From Atopostipes sp963558565 (lineage in GTDB: Bacteria; Bacillota; Bacilli; Lactobacillales; Carnobacteriaceae_A), in NCBI GenBank assembly GCA_963558565.1, contig CAUWGX010000002.1, positions 219,331 to 283,330 on the forward strand: a stretch of DNA of 64,000 nucleotides. The letters are read 5' to 3'. Position 1 is the first letter of the stretch, and each line of letters opens with the position of its first letter. Shown here one piece after another: positions 26,235 to 34,112 of this stretch. The translations under genes were made by a program, and so were the position numbers. The notes under the pieces are model-generated. The model did not search any database and was not told the origin of the DNA. It saw only the letters and a program-made list of their open reading frames with translations.

Positions 26235-27641
26235 ATGATACAAAGTGCTGAACAAGAAAAAGTATCCACTAGACCATTTGGCATGCGGGATCAAATTGGT
26301 TACATGATTGGAAATATTGGAAACGATTTAACGTTTGGTTTTGCTGGCAGTTTCTTTATGGTTTTTTATTCAAACCTGATGGGAGTTAGCCCAAGTATTA
26401 TTGGTGTACTATTCGGGGTGGCTCGGTTAGTCGATGCTTTTACAGATGTTGGAATGGGTGCCATTGCCGATAATTCGAGAACAACAGAAAACGGGAAATT
26501 TAGACCGTGGTTGAAGCGGATCGCTATTCCTGTAGGTGTAGCAAGTATTATGATGTATAACATTTATATTATGGATTGGGCATTAAGTACTAAAATCATT
26601 TATATGTTTATAACTTATATATTATGGGGCAGTATTTGTTATACAGCGATTAATATCCCTTATGGTTCTTTAGCTTCAGTTATTACGGCAAACCCTGAAG
26701 GGCGCGCTAAATTATCAACATTCCGTTCTATCGGATCAATGTTAGTAGCAGCTATTATTGGATATGTTGTTCCAAATATTATTTATACTCAAGATGGACA
26801 AGTTATTCCCAATAACTTCTTTTGGTTATCGATTGTACTAGGTGCACTAGCTGCTTTGGCTTATTTTATTTGTTATCTCATGGTTGAAGAACGCGTAGAG
26901 TTACCAGATACAAATGAAAAGTTCAGTTTCAAAGAGTTCTTTAGTGACCTAGTGGTTCTATTTCAAAATAAATCATTTGTCGGTCTGATGTTAGCAACGA
27001 TGTTTCATTTATTAGGTCTGATTGCTTTTCAACAGTTATTGCAATACTTATTTATTGATTATTTCCAAGATACTACGCTATTACCTTATGCAGGTTTAGC
27101 GATGAGTTTTGGCGGGTTAGCTGCCGCTCCTTTTGTCGGTGTCATTACAAAAAGATTTGGAAAGAAAGAGGCTGGAGCGACCTCATTAATCGCTGGTGGA
27201 TTGATGTATATTATTACATTTTTCTTAAAGATAGAAAATCCAATTTATTATGTATTAATCGTCTTAGTCAGTAATTTAATCATGGGGTACTTCACAATGA
27301 CGATGTACGCTTATGTGACTGACGTGATCGATGATTATCAAATTACAGAAGATGACCGAAAAGATGGGACTATTTATTCTGTCTATTCTTTCATTCGAAA
27401 GGTAGGACAAGCATTAGCTGGCCTTATTGCAGGTTCTTCATTAACGTTGATCGGTTTCCAGGAGTCAGTGGGTACGGAACAGATTGTACAGACAGCAGAA
27501 GTGAGTGAGCGAGTCTATGGTTTAGCGACTTTAATTCCAGGTACTGCTCTGTTAGTAGCGGGATTATTGCTCTTATTCTTATATCCTTTAGGAAAAGATC
27601 GAGTAGACAAAAACCAAGAAATCTTAAAAGAAATGCAATAA
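26235..27641 (+). CDS. GPH-family sugar/hexuronide:cation symporter (copy 1)
   Basis: A 468-residue importer with about 12 membrane helices of the glycoside-pentoside-hexuronide:cation symporter family in the MFS fold. Typical blocks are the FGMRDQIGYMIGNIGNDLTF start, ARLVDAFTDVGMGAIADNS, INIPYGSLASVIT and the late DVIDDYQITEDDRKDGTIY followed by SFIRKVGQALAG. The ATG follows TTTGGAGGAG. It stands in front of the oxidoreductase operon with its own operator and cre site, and there is a paralogue at 43830. The likely cargo is a uronate or uronate-containing glycoside; the exact sugar is inference. Confidence 0.88.
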   Translation: MIQSAEQEKVSTRPFGMRDQIGYMIGNIGNDLTFGFAGSFFMVFYSNLMGVSPSIIGVLFGVARLVDAFTDVGMGAIADNSRTTENGKFRPWLKRIAIPVGVASIMMYNIYIMDWALSTKIIYMFITYILWGSICYTAINIPYGSLASVITANPEGRAKLSTFRSIGSMLVAAIIGYVVPNIIYTQDGQVIPNNFFWLSIVLGALAALAYFICYLMVEERVELPDTNEKFSFKEFFSDLVVLFQNKSFVGLMLATMFHLLGLIAFQQLLQYLFIDYFQDTTLLPYAGLAMSFGGLAAAPFVGVITKRFGKKEAGATSLIAGGLMYIITFFLKIENPIYYVLIVLVSNLIMGYFTMTMYAYVTDVIDDYQITEDDRKDGTIYSVYSFIRKVGQALAGLIAGSSLTLIGFQESVGTEQIVQTAEVSERVYGLATLIPGTALLVAGLLLLFLYPLGKDRVDKNQEILKEMQ

Positions 27642-27718
27642 AAGACCCACTCAACTATAGGTTTCTTATAAGGAAACCACAAAAATATAATGGATAAGAA
27701 TCAATGTCAATACGTCAC

Positions 27719-27746
27719 TTGAAAACGTTTAAAGTTGTGTTACAAT
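27719..27746 (+). promoter_or_regulatory. Promoter of the oxidoreductase operon
   Basis: TTGAAA (27719-27724), 16 bases, TACAAT (27741-27746) with TGT directly before it (extended -10). Confidence 0.6.
27720..27733. promoter_or_regulatory. Catabolite response element (cre) in the oxidoreductase promoter
   Basis: TGAAAACGTTTAAA matches 13 of 14 cre positions and overlaps the -35 box, a place where CcpA would repress. Confidence 0.6.
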
Positions 27747-27756
27747 GATTTTGTAT

Positions 27757-27780
27757 GAAAATACATCAGATGATATTTTC
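27757..27780. promoter_or_regulatory. CATC-N-GATG operator 2
   Basis: The core CATCAGATG (27764-27772) lies just downstream of the -10 box. GAAAATA before it and TATTTTC after it extend the symmetry with a one-base offset. Confidence 0.7.
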
Positions 27781-27855
27781 TTTTTAGGAAACTATAAGTG
27801 TTTTAAAGTTAGTAGATAAACAATTTAAATCTATAAATGGAGGAATCGAGTACAG

Positions 27856-29022
27856 ATGGAAAACGTAAGGTTAGGGATTATAGGTTATGGTCAACAAGGT
27901 GGTTTCTATGGCAAGTTGCTAGCAGATGATCAAATAGATGGAATGGTTTTAGGGGCGATTACGGAAATTGATGAAACCGTTGACGAAAAAATTCGCAACG
28001 ATTTTCCAGATGCAACGATTTATCGAGATTATAAGGAAATGATTGATAGCGGTAACGTTGATGCGATTATCACAACTGTTCCGCATTATCTTCACCCGGA
28101 AATGGCGATTTATGCATTAAATAATAATATTCACGTACTCAACGAAAAACCAGCAGGTGTTTATACAAAACAAGTAAAAGAATTAAATGAACTAGCGGCA
28201 ACAAAAAATGATGTAACTTATGCGATTATGTTCAACCAAAGAAATAATCCTCTCTACAAAAAGATTAAAGAAATTGTAGATAATGGTGATATTGGACCGA
28301 TTCGTCGTACGAACTGGATCATTACCACTTGGTGGAGACCTCAAGCTTATTATGACCAAAGTGATTGGCGAGCTACTTGGGGTGGAGAAGGTGGCGGTGT
28401 TCTTGTCAATCAAGCCCCACACCAACTTGACTTAATTCAATGGATTGCAGGAGTCCCTGAATCTGTCTATGGAAATGTTAAGTATGGCTATCAACGAGAC
28501 ATCCCTGTTGAAGATGAAGTGACGGCAGTACTTGATTACGGAAATGGTGCAACCGGAGTATTTATCACAGCAACTCATGATATTATTGGAACCGATCGCT
28601 TAGAAATTTTAGGAGATAGTGGAAAAATTATTGTGGAAGATAGTAATAAAGTCACTGTCTACCGTATGAAGCGATCAGAAAATGAATTAAATAAGGAAAT
28701 GGATTTCGAAGACGTTAAGAATTTATTTATGGGCCAAATGGATACCGATGATCTTTACACAGTAGAAACTTTCGAAGCTGAAGATCAGTGGGGTGGACAA
28801 CACGCTGGCGTCTTAGAGAACTTTGCGCAACACATTCTACATGGCGAAGAGTTGCTAGCAGCCGGTTCAGAAGGAATCAACGGTGTTCGTTTAGCGAATG
28901 CGATTCATTTATCAGACTGGATGGATAAAGAAGTTTCATTAACAGACTTTGATGATGAATTATACTTAGAAGAATTAAATAAACGTATTGAAGAAGAAGG
29001 AAAATTTGATAAAAGATCATAA
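27856..29022 (+). CDS. Gfo/Idh/MocA family oxidoreductase 1
   Basis: A 388-residue NAD(P)-dependent sugar dehydrogenase-type protein. The Rossmann loop is GYGQQG near residue 10, and the family's catalytic EKP motif is intact in NEKPAGVY. In the C-terminal domain GGGVLVNQAPHQLDLIQW supplies the His expected at the active site. It is first in an operon with a second and third family member, a TIM-barrel protein and KDG kinase, behind a GntR-type operator. Members oxidise a ring hydroxyl, often C3, of free sugars or glycosides. The substrate is unknown but is probably linked to uronates. Confidence 0.85.
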   Translation: MENVRLGIIGYGQQGGFYGKLLADDQIDGMVLGAITEIDETVDEKIRNDFPDATIYRDYKEMIDSGNVDAIITTVPHYLHPEMAIYALNNNIHVLNEKPAGVYTKQVKELNELAATKNDVTYAIMFNQRNNPLYKKIKEIVDNGDIGPIRRTNWIITTWWRPQAYYDQSDWRATWGGEGGGVLVNQAPHQLDLIQWIAGVPESVYGNVKYGYQRDIPVEDEVTAVLDYGNGATGVFITATHDIIGTDRLEILGDSGKIIVEDSNKVTVYRMKRSENELNKEMDFEDVKNLFMGQMDTDDLYTVETFEAEDQWGGQHAGVLENFAQHILHGEELLAAGSEGINGVRLANAIHLSDWMDKEVSLTDFDDELYLEELNKRIEEEGKFDKRS

Positions 29023-29037
29023 AAAGGAGCGGTAAAA

Positions 29038-30066
29038 TTGCTTAGAGTAGCCATTATTGGATTAGGAACGATTTCTTATATCCATCAATTGGGAATTGAG
29101 CAAAGTAAGTTAGGTGAACTTGTTGCAGTCTGTGATATAAACCCAGTAACGCATCAAGACTATGCTGAATTACCTTTTTATGAGAATTATGAAGAAATGT
29201 TGGAAAAAGAAAATTTAGACGTTGTGCATATTTGTTTGCCTCATGATTTACATGCACCGATCGCAGAGAAATGTGTGGAATATGGCGCTCATGTCTTTTT
29301 GGAAAAACCTCTCTCGTTATCTTATGAAGAAGGTGCTGCCTTGGCAGAAACAGCTTCAAAGAATGACTATAAAATTGGGGTTTGTTTCCAAAATCGCTAT
29401 AATCGAACAACAGAAAAATTAGTTGAGGTATTAGAAACGGGACCAGAAAGTGAAGTGGGCCAAGTCAAAGCAGTTAAAGGTTTAGTAACTTGGTTTAGAC
29501 CTGAAAGCTATTATGAAGCTCAACCTTGGCGAGGGGAGTTAGAGCGCGCTGGCGGAGGGACGATCACCAACCAATCGATCCACACCCTTGACTTAATGCA
29601 TTTATTTGCTGGCGATGCTAAAGCCTGTAAAGGCCAGTTACTCAACTTAACAGATTATGATATCGAAGTGGAAGATACAGCGGTCGCAAACTATGAATTT
29701 GAAAATGATACAACAGGATTATATTTTGCAACAAATGGTTATGCCGTCAACTCTTCGGTTGAGTTAGAAGTAATCACAGATAAAAAACGTTTTGTTATTA
29801 AAGATTATGAGCTTTATGAATATAACTATAATAATGAACAAGGTATTTTTATTGCACGTGACGATATTTTTGAAGGGACTAAATCTTACTATGGACAAGG
29901 CCATCGATTGGCGATTAGAGCTTTTTATGAAGCCATTATTGCTGATACAGAGGATTATATTTCCATTGAAGATGCTCTCGGAAGTATGTTGATGATTGAC
30001 TTGTTGAGAAAATCAAGCGCACAAAATGAAAAAGTTTATGCAAAGGAGCTCGTTAAAATTGACTAA
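29038..30066 (+). CDS. Gfo/Idh/MocA family oxidoreductase 2
   Basis: A 342-residue protein of the same family as its upstream neighbour. The Rossmann loop reads GLGTIS near residue 8, a common variant with Ser in the last position, and EKP is intact in FLEKPLSL. The active-site block is GGGTITNQSIHTLDLMH. The start is a TTG after AAAAAGGAG, 15 bases past the preceding stop. It overlaps the start of the next gene, so translation is coupled. In known oxidation/elimination/reduction pathways a second member restores the keto sugar; that role here is inference. Confidence 0.85.
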   Translation: MLRVAIIGLGTISYIHQLGIEQSKLGELVAVCDINPVTHQDYAELPFYENYEEMLEKENLDVVHICLPHDLHAPIAEKCVEYGAHVFLEKPLSLSYEEGAALAETASKNDYKIGVCFQNRYNRTTEKLVEVLETGPESEVGQVKAVKGLVTWFRPESYYEAQPWRGELERAGGGTITNQSIHTLDLMHLFAGDAKACKGQLLNLTDYDIEVEDTAVANYEFENDTTGLYFATNGYAVNSSVELEVITDKKRFVIKDYELYEYNYNNEQGIFIARDDIFEGTKSYYGQGHRLAIRAFYEAIIADTEDYISIEDALGSMLMIDLLRKSSAQNEKVYAKELVKID

Positions 30067-30919
30067 ACCAAAAATTGGTGTACAAGCGATGATGTTAAAA
30101 GAAAAATTTGAAGAAATTGGCCCTTTTGAAACGCTAAAAAAAGTTTCGGAATTGGGTTATCATTCAGTAGAAATTTCCCAAATCCCAATGACCCCAGAAA
30201 ATGTCGACGAAATTAAAAGAGCAAAAGATGAATTTGGTATGGATATTGCTTCTTTGTCTTGTGTCGTGAGAGGCGAAGGAAACGATGATTTAGAAACTCA
30301 ATTTGATAAAATCGTCGAGGACTGTAAAACTTTAGATGTGGATTTATTGCGAATTGGTATGCTGCCTTTTGAAAATATGCGTAATTTAGACACCGTTCTA
30401 GCATTTACTCGCGAAGCGAACGAATACGCGGTAAAATTAAAAGAACATGGAATTAACTTGTATTATCATAATCACCATGTAGAATTCAGAAAATATGATG
30501 GAAAATTCTTGTTAGATATTATCGCAGAAGAGTGTCCAGATTTAGGCTTTGAGCTTGACTTACACTGGGTACAGCGTGGGGGAGCGAATCCTATTGATAT
30601 TATTGAGAAATATGCCGATCGAACAGAACTCATCCATCTGAAAGATTATCGTATCGGAGAGATTTCGGATGAAGCTTTTGAAGCTCTTGAAGCAGGAGAC
30701 CAAATGACTTTCTATGAAGCCTTTACTAATGTCATTGAGTTTGCTGAATTAGGCCAAGGTTCAATGGATTATAAAGCCATTATCGAAGCGGCTCTTGAAG
30801 CGGGAGGCGTCCGTTATATGTTAGTTGAGCAGGATATGTTATACGGACGTGATCCATTTGACTGCTTAGCGGATTCACGCGATCATTTAATCGAATTAGG
30901 CTATGAAGATTTATTTTAA
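30059..30919 (+). CDS. Sugar phosphate isomerase/epimerase (TIM-barrel) family protein
   Basis: A 286-residue xylose-isomerase-like TIM-barrel protein. LYYHNHHVEF (His pair), LGFELDLHWVQRGG and LIHLKDYRIG form the usual metal site with Glu, Asp and His ligands, so it should be an active metal enzyme. The TTG at 30059 is chosen because AAAGGAG precedes it by ten bases; it overlaps the stop of the second oxidoreductase. Some family members carry out beta-elimination on 3-keto-glycosides, others isomerise or dehydrate. Its position between dehydrogenases suggests it acts on a keto sugar made by them. Confidence 0.82.
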   Translation: MTKPKIGVQAMMLKEKFEEIGPFETLKKVSELGYHSVEISQIPMTPENVDEIKRAKDEFGMDIASLSCVVRGEGNDDLETQFDKIVEDCKTLDVDLLRIGMLPFENMRNLDTVLAFTREANEYAVKLKEHGINLYYHNHHVEFRKYDGKFLLDIIAEECPDLGFELDLHWVQRGGANPIDIIEKYADRTELIHLKDYRIGEISDEAFEALEAGDQMTFYEAFTNVIEFAELGQGSMDYKAIIEAALEAGGVRYMLVEQDMLYGRDPFDCLADSRDHLIELGYEDLF

Positions 30920-30931
30920 TTAAAATATAAA

Positions 30932-30963
30932 CTGTGCAAGGGAAAACAAATTCTCTTGCGCAG
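30932..30963 (+). other. Intercistronic RNA hairpin
   Basis: Bases 30932-30944 pair with 30951-30963 (13 bp, two G-U), with no T run behind. It sits between the TIM-barrel gene and the third oxidoreductase and could set mRNA stability or partial polarity. Confidence 0.5.
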
Positions 30964-30993
30964 CTCTTATAAAAATTGGAAGGAGTTGTTGCA

Positions 30994-32073
30994 TTGAGCG
31001 CGCAAAAACAAGATGGAATGAATTATGCACCGAAAGGAAAAATGAATCGGGTTGTAGAACCTGGTGAATTTAACGTAGGGATTACTGCTTTAGATCATGG
31101 CCATATCAATGGGATGTCGAATGGCTTAATCGAAGCAGGAGCTACCCTTAAATATGTTTATGATCCGGACGAAGAAAAGGTTAATGAATACTTAGAACAA
31201 TTTCCAGATGTTGAGGTGGCTGATTCTTTAGAACAAATTTTGGAAGATGATTCGATTCATTTAGTAGCCGCCGCAGCGATCCCTAATTTACGAAGTGAGC
31301 TTGGTAATCGGGTCATGCGAGCAGGAAAAGACTACTTTACAGATAAAACAGCTTTTACCACTTTAGAACAATTAGAAGAGACAAAAAAAGTAGTCGAAGA
31401 AACTGGGCAAAAATTCTGGGTGTACTTCAGTGAGCGTCTACATGTGGAGGGCGCAGTCTTTGCTGGTCAGTTAATTAAAGAAGGTCGAATCGGAGAGGTT
31501 ATTCAAGTCACTGGTTTTGGGCCTCATCGTTTAGATAAAGAATCTCGACCAGACTGGTTCTTTAATCGTGAAGAATATGGGGGCATCTTAACGGATATAG
31601 GAAGCCACCAAATTGAACAATTTTTATACTATACAGGGAATGAAAATGCTGAGGTGTTACATAGTAAGATTGCAAACTATGCGAATCCAGATGTACCTGA
31701 GCTCGATGACTACGGTGACGCTACTTTAGTCGGTGATAATGGCGCTTCTTTCTTTATGAAAGTTCATTGGTTTACACCAGATGGCCTACCTACTTGGGGT
31801 GATGGACGTACCTTCATTACAGGAACAGAAGGTTCGATTGAAGTCCGTAAGTATTTAAACGTTGGAGAAGACGAAACAGGCGATCATGTGTTTTTAGTGA
31901 CGAACGATGACGTGGAGCATTTTGAAGTCAATGGCGAAGTAGGTTTTCCCTTCTTCGGTGAGATGATATTAGATTGTATTCATCGAACCGAAAATGCGAT
32001 GACGCAAGAACATATTTTTAAAGCGCAAGAATTATGTTTGATTGCGCAAAAAGAAGCCGTTAAAATTAAATAG
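30994..32073 (+). CDS. Gfo/Idh/MocA-like protein 3 with altered motifs
   Basis: A 359-residue member of the Gfo/Idh/MocA fold. The nucleotide loop region reads ITALDHGHING instead of GxGxxG, and the EKP motif is DKT (YFTDKTAFTT), keeping only the Lys. The C-terminal block GGILTDIGSHQIEQFLYY is well conserved. The TTG at 30994 lies eight bases after GGAAGGAG. It follows the hairpin at 30932-30963 and precedes the KDG kinase gene. It may bind a cofactor differently, or use a tightly bound one, or act as a lyase or hydrolase on keto sugars; the role is not known. Confidence 0.8.
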   Translation: MSAQKQDGMNYAPKGKMNRVVEPGEFNVGITALDHGHINGMSNGLIEAGATLKYVYDPDEEKVNEYLEQFPDVEVADSLEQILEDDSIHLVAAAAIPNLRSELGNRVMRAGKDYFTDKTAFTTLEQLEETKKVVEETGQKFWVYFSERLHVEGAVFAGQLIKEGRIGEVIQVTGFGPHRLDKESRPDWFFNREEYGGILTDIGSHQIEQFLYYTGNENAEVLHSKIANYANPDVPELDDYGDATLVGDNGASFFMKVHWFTPDGLPTWGDGRTFITGTEGSIEVRKYLNVGEDETGDHVFLVTNDDVEHFEVNGEVGFPFFGEMILDCIHRTENAMTQEHIFKAQELCLIAQKEAVKIK

Positions 32074-32116
32074 AAAATCTTTAAGATGAATAAAAATATG
32101 ATGCAATAAAAATTTG

Positions 32117-32148
32117 AAGAGTAGTTAATTTATAACTGCTCTTTTTTA
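32117..32148 (+). terminator. Terminator-like hairpin before kdgK
   Basis: AGAGTAGTTA pairs with TAACTGCTCT (one G-U) and is followed by T5. Only 28 bases separate it from the kdgK start and no promoter fits in between, so it is probably leaky and lowers kinase expression. Confidence 0.6.
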
Positions 32149-32175
32149 ACGAAAAGGCCAGAAAGGAGAAGATGA

Positions 32176-33180
32176 ATGAAAAAAATATTAACTTTAGGGG
32201 AAAGCTTAACCAGGTTATCGACGCGAAAAGGGTATCGATTATCGGATGCGACTGGTCTTCATCTACATTATGGCGGGGCGGAAGCAAACGTAGCGATTAA
32301 TATGTCTTTACTCGACCATGAAGTGAAATATGCTACAAAATTACCAACCGATCATGGTTTAACAAGCAGTCTCATTTCGCAACTCCAAGGACATAGAGTG
32401 GATTGTAAAAATGTTATTTATGGAGAAGGTCGCTTAGGGAGTTATTATTTAGAGGTAGGTACAGGATTAAGAGCTTCAAATGTTATTTATGACCGCGACT
32501 ATACAGCTTTATCTTTAATGGAGGAAAATGAATGGGATCTGGATGAATTGTTTGCGGATGTTTCCATTTTCCATATCACAGGAGTTACGCTAGCTTTATC
32601 AGAAGCTTGGCACGATATAGGGGTTGAATTAATTAAAGAAGCGAAAAAACGTGGAATTGAAGTCAGTTTTGACATGAATTTCCGTCAAAAGATGTGGTCC
32701 TATGAAACAGCGACAGAGACTTACCAAAAAGTCTTGCCTTATGTTGATTATTTATCGGCAGGAAAGTTAGATGCTATTCATTTTGTAGGCGTTGAAGAAG
32801 TTGAGGAAGCGGACTGGAGCTATTATTTAAAGAAAATTGCTGAACAATATCCGAACATTAAATACTTATATGGAACGATTCGAGATTCTATCACGCCCAA
32901 CAGCTATGAGATGTATGGCTATATCTGGGATACGGCTAATGCAGAAGGAGCTATTTCACAACAATACAATAATTATACGGTCATTGATCGTGTAGGGAGT
33001 GGCGATAGCTACACAGCAGCAGTGCTCGATGGTATTATTTATGAGAAGTCTTTAGAAGAAATTGTAGAATTTGGAATCGCAGCTTCGGCATTAAAACATA
33101 CTGTCTATGGTGATATTAATCCATTTAGTCGTGAAGAAATCGAGAACTTTATGGAGAATACAAGCGATGTTATTCGTTAA
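32176..33180 (+). CDS. kdgK: 2-keto-3-deoxygluconate kinase (PfkB family)
   Basis: A 334-residue sugar kinase that would phosphorylate KDG to KDPG with ATP. The N-terminal GESLTRLST and HYGGAEANVAINMSLL are characteristic of KDG kinases. The anion-hole/catalytic motif reads DRVGSGDSYTAAVL, with the catalytic Asp intact and the GAGD form replaced by GSGD. Length is normal. The ATG follows AGAAAGGAG. It ends the oxidoreductase operon, while the matching aldolase kdgA lies 6.5 kb away behind the same type of operator. Confidence 0.9.
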   Translation: MKKILTLGESLTRLSTRKGYRLSDATGLHLHYGGAEANVAINMSLLDHEVKYATKLPTDHGLTSSLISQLQGHRVDCKNVIYGEGRLGSYYLEVGTGLRASNVIYDRDYTALSLMEENEWDLDELFADVSIFHITGVTLALSEAWHDIGVELIKEAKKRGIEVSFDMNFRQKMWSYETATETYQKVLPYVDYLSAGKLDAIHFVGVEEVEEADWSYYLKKIAEQYPNIKYLYGTIRDSITPNSYEMYGYIWDTANAEGAISQQYNNYTVIDRVGSGDSYTAAVLDGIIYEKSLEEIVEFGIAASALKHTVYGDINPFSREEIENFMENTSDVIR

Positions 33181-33202
33181 TGAATAAAGATCATATTTCA
33201 TA

Positions 33203-33247
33203 AAAAGCTCTACGATCTCTGGAAAAGAGATCGTAGAGCTTTAAATT
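33203..33247 (+). terminator. Terminator after kdgK
   Basis: A perfect 17-bp stem (33204-33220 with 33226-33242) with a T/A-rich tail; it also shields the convergent regulator gene. Confidence 0.8.
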
Positions 33248-33312
33248 TATTTATTTTTAATCTTGGTGATTGTATGGAGTATTGCTATGACTGAATGATT
33301 AGAAAACACGCT

Positions 33313-34107
33313 CTAATTGAGCCGATTACGAAATTCGGTTGGAGTGACGCCGACATTTTTTCGAAAAACATGGCTGAAATATTTTGGATCATTAAACCCT
33401 GCCGCATAAGCGACTTCAGAAATATGATAATCCGTATTTTCTAAGTAATCGATGGCCTTTTTTATTCGAACAAAAGTAATATATTCTAAAATGGTATAAC
33501 CCGTACTTTTTTTAAAGGAACGACTGAGATGTCCCGTACTTACTTGTAGATGTTCACTAATTGCTTTAATGGATAAATCAGAAGTAATATTTGTTTTGAT
33601 AAAATCTATCGTATTTGTAATAAGGGTTTCATGAGTATTAAGCGGATAATTTTCGAAATATTTTTCAAAAAGGATATAAGGACTTTCATTGAGATGGCTG
33701 ATTTTATGAACTAATTTTTCAGTTTTTATATTCTTTTCAATACGTTTTTGTATCTTATTTAAGCACGCTGCTAACTCCTCTTCATTAATTGGCTTTAAAA
33801 GAAAGTCTACTACACCTAGACGTATAGCATTTTGTGCATATTTAAAATCATCATATCCAGAAATAATAATATATTCTGCATGAACTCCCTCTTTTTGAAG
33901 TTGTTCAATCATTTGTAAGCCATCGATCTCTGGCATTCTGATATCGGTAATGACAACATCAGGTGCTTTGTCTTTAATGACTGCCATTCCTTCCTCACCG
34001 TTACTCGCTTCTCCTATGATGATTGAATCCATTTCTTCCCAGTCAAAAGTTAAAATTAAACCTTTCCGTACAAGTCGCTCATTTTCAATGATGACTATTT
34101 TAAGCAT
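33313..34107 (-). CDS. Response regulator, YesN/AraC type
   Basis: A 264-residue two-component regulator. The receiver domain (residues 1-120) has the phosphoacceptor Asp in VITDIRMPEIDG and the Lys in LLKPINEEE. The C-terminal AraC-type pair of helix-turn-helices spans about 165-264, with YFSHVFRKNVGVTPTEFR at the end. It sits five bases after the histidine kinase gene in a three-gene operon with a binding lipoprotein. By analogy with HptRSA of Staphylococcus, it probably activates a transporter gene; the divergent EIIC gene is the obvious candidate. Confidence 0.9.
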   Translation of the reverse strand: MLKIVIIENERLVRKGLILTFDWEEMDSIIIGEASNGEEGMAVIKDKAPDVVITDIRMPEIDGLQMIEQLQKEGVHAEYIIISGYDDFKYAQNAIRLGVVDFLLKPINEEELAACLNKIQKRIEKNIKTEKLVHKISHLNESPYILFEKYFENYPLNTHETLITNTIDFIKTNITSDLSIKAISEHLQVSTGHLSRSFKKSTGYTILEYITFVRIKKAIDYLENTDYHISEVAYAAGFNDPKYFSHVFRKNVGVTPTEFRNRLN

Positions 34108-34112
34108 CTAAA

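Noticed and set aside
27659..27680. Hairpin GGTTTC/GAAACC after the first symporter as a terminator
   Set aside because: It is short and is followed by A-rich, not T-rich, sequence.
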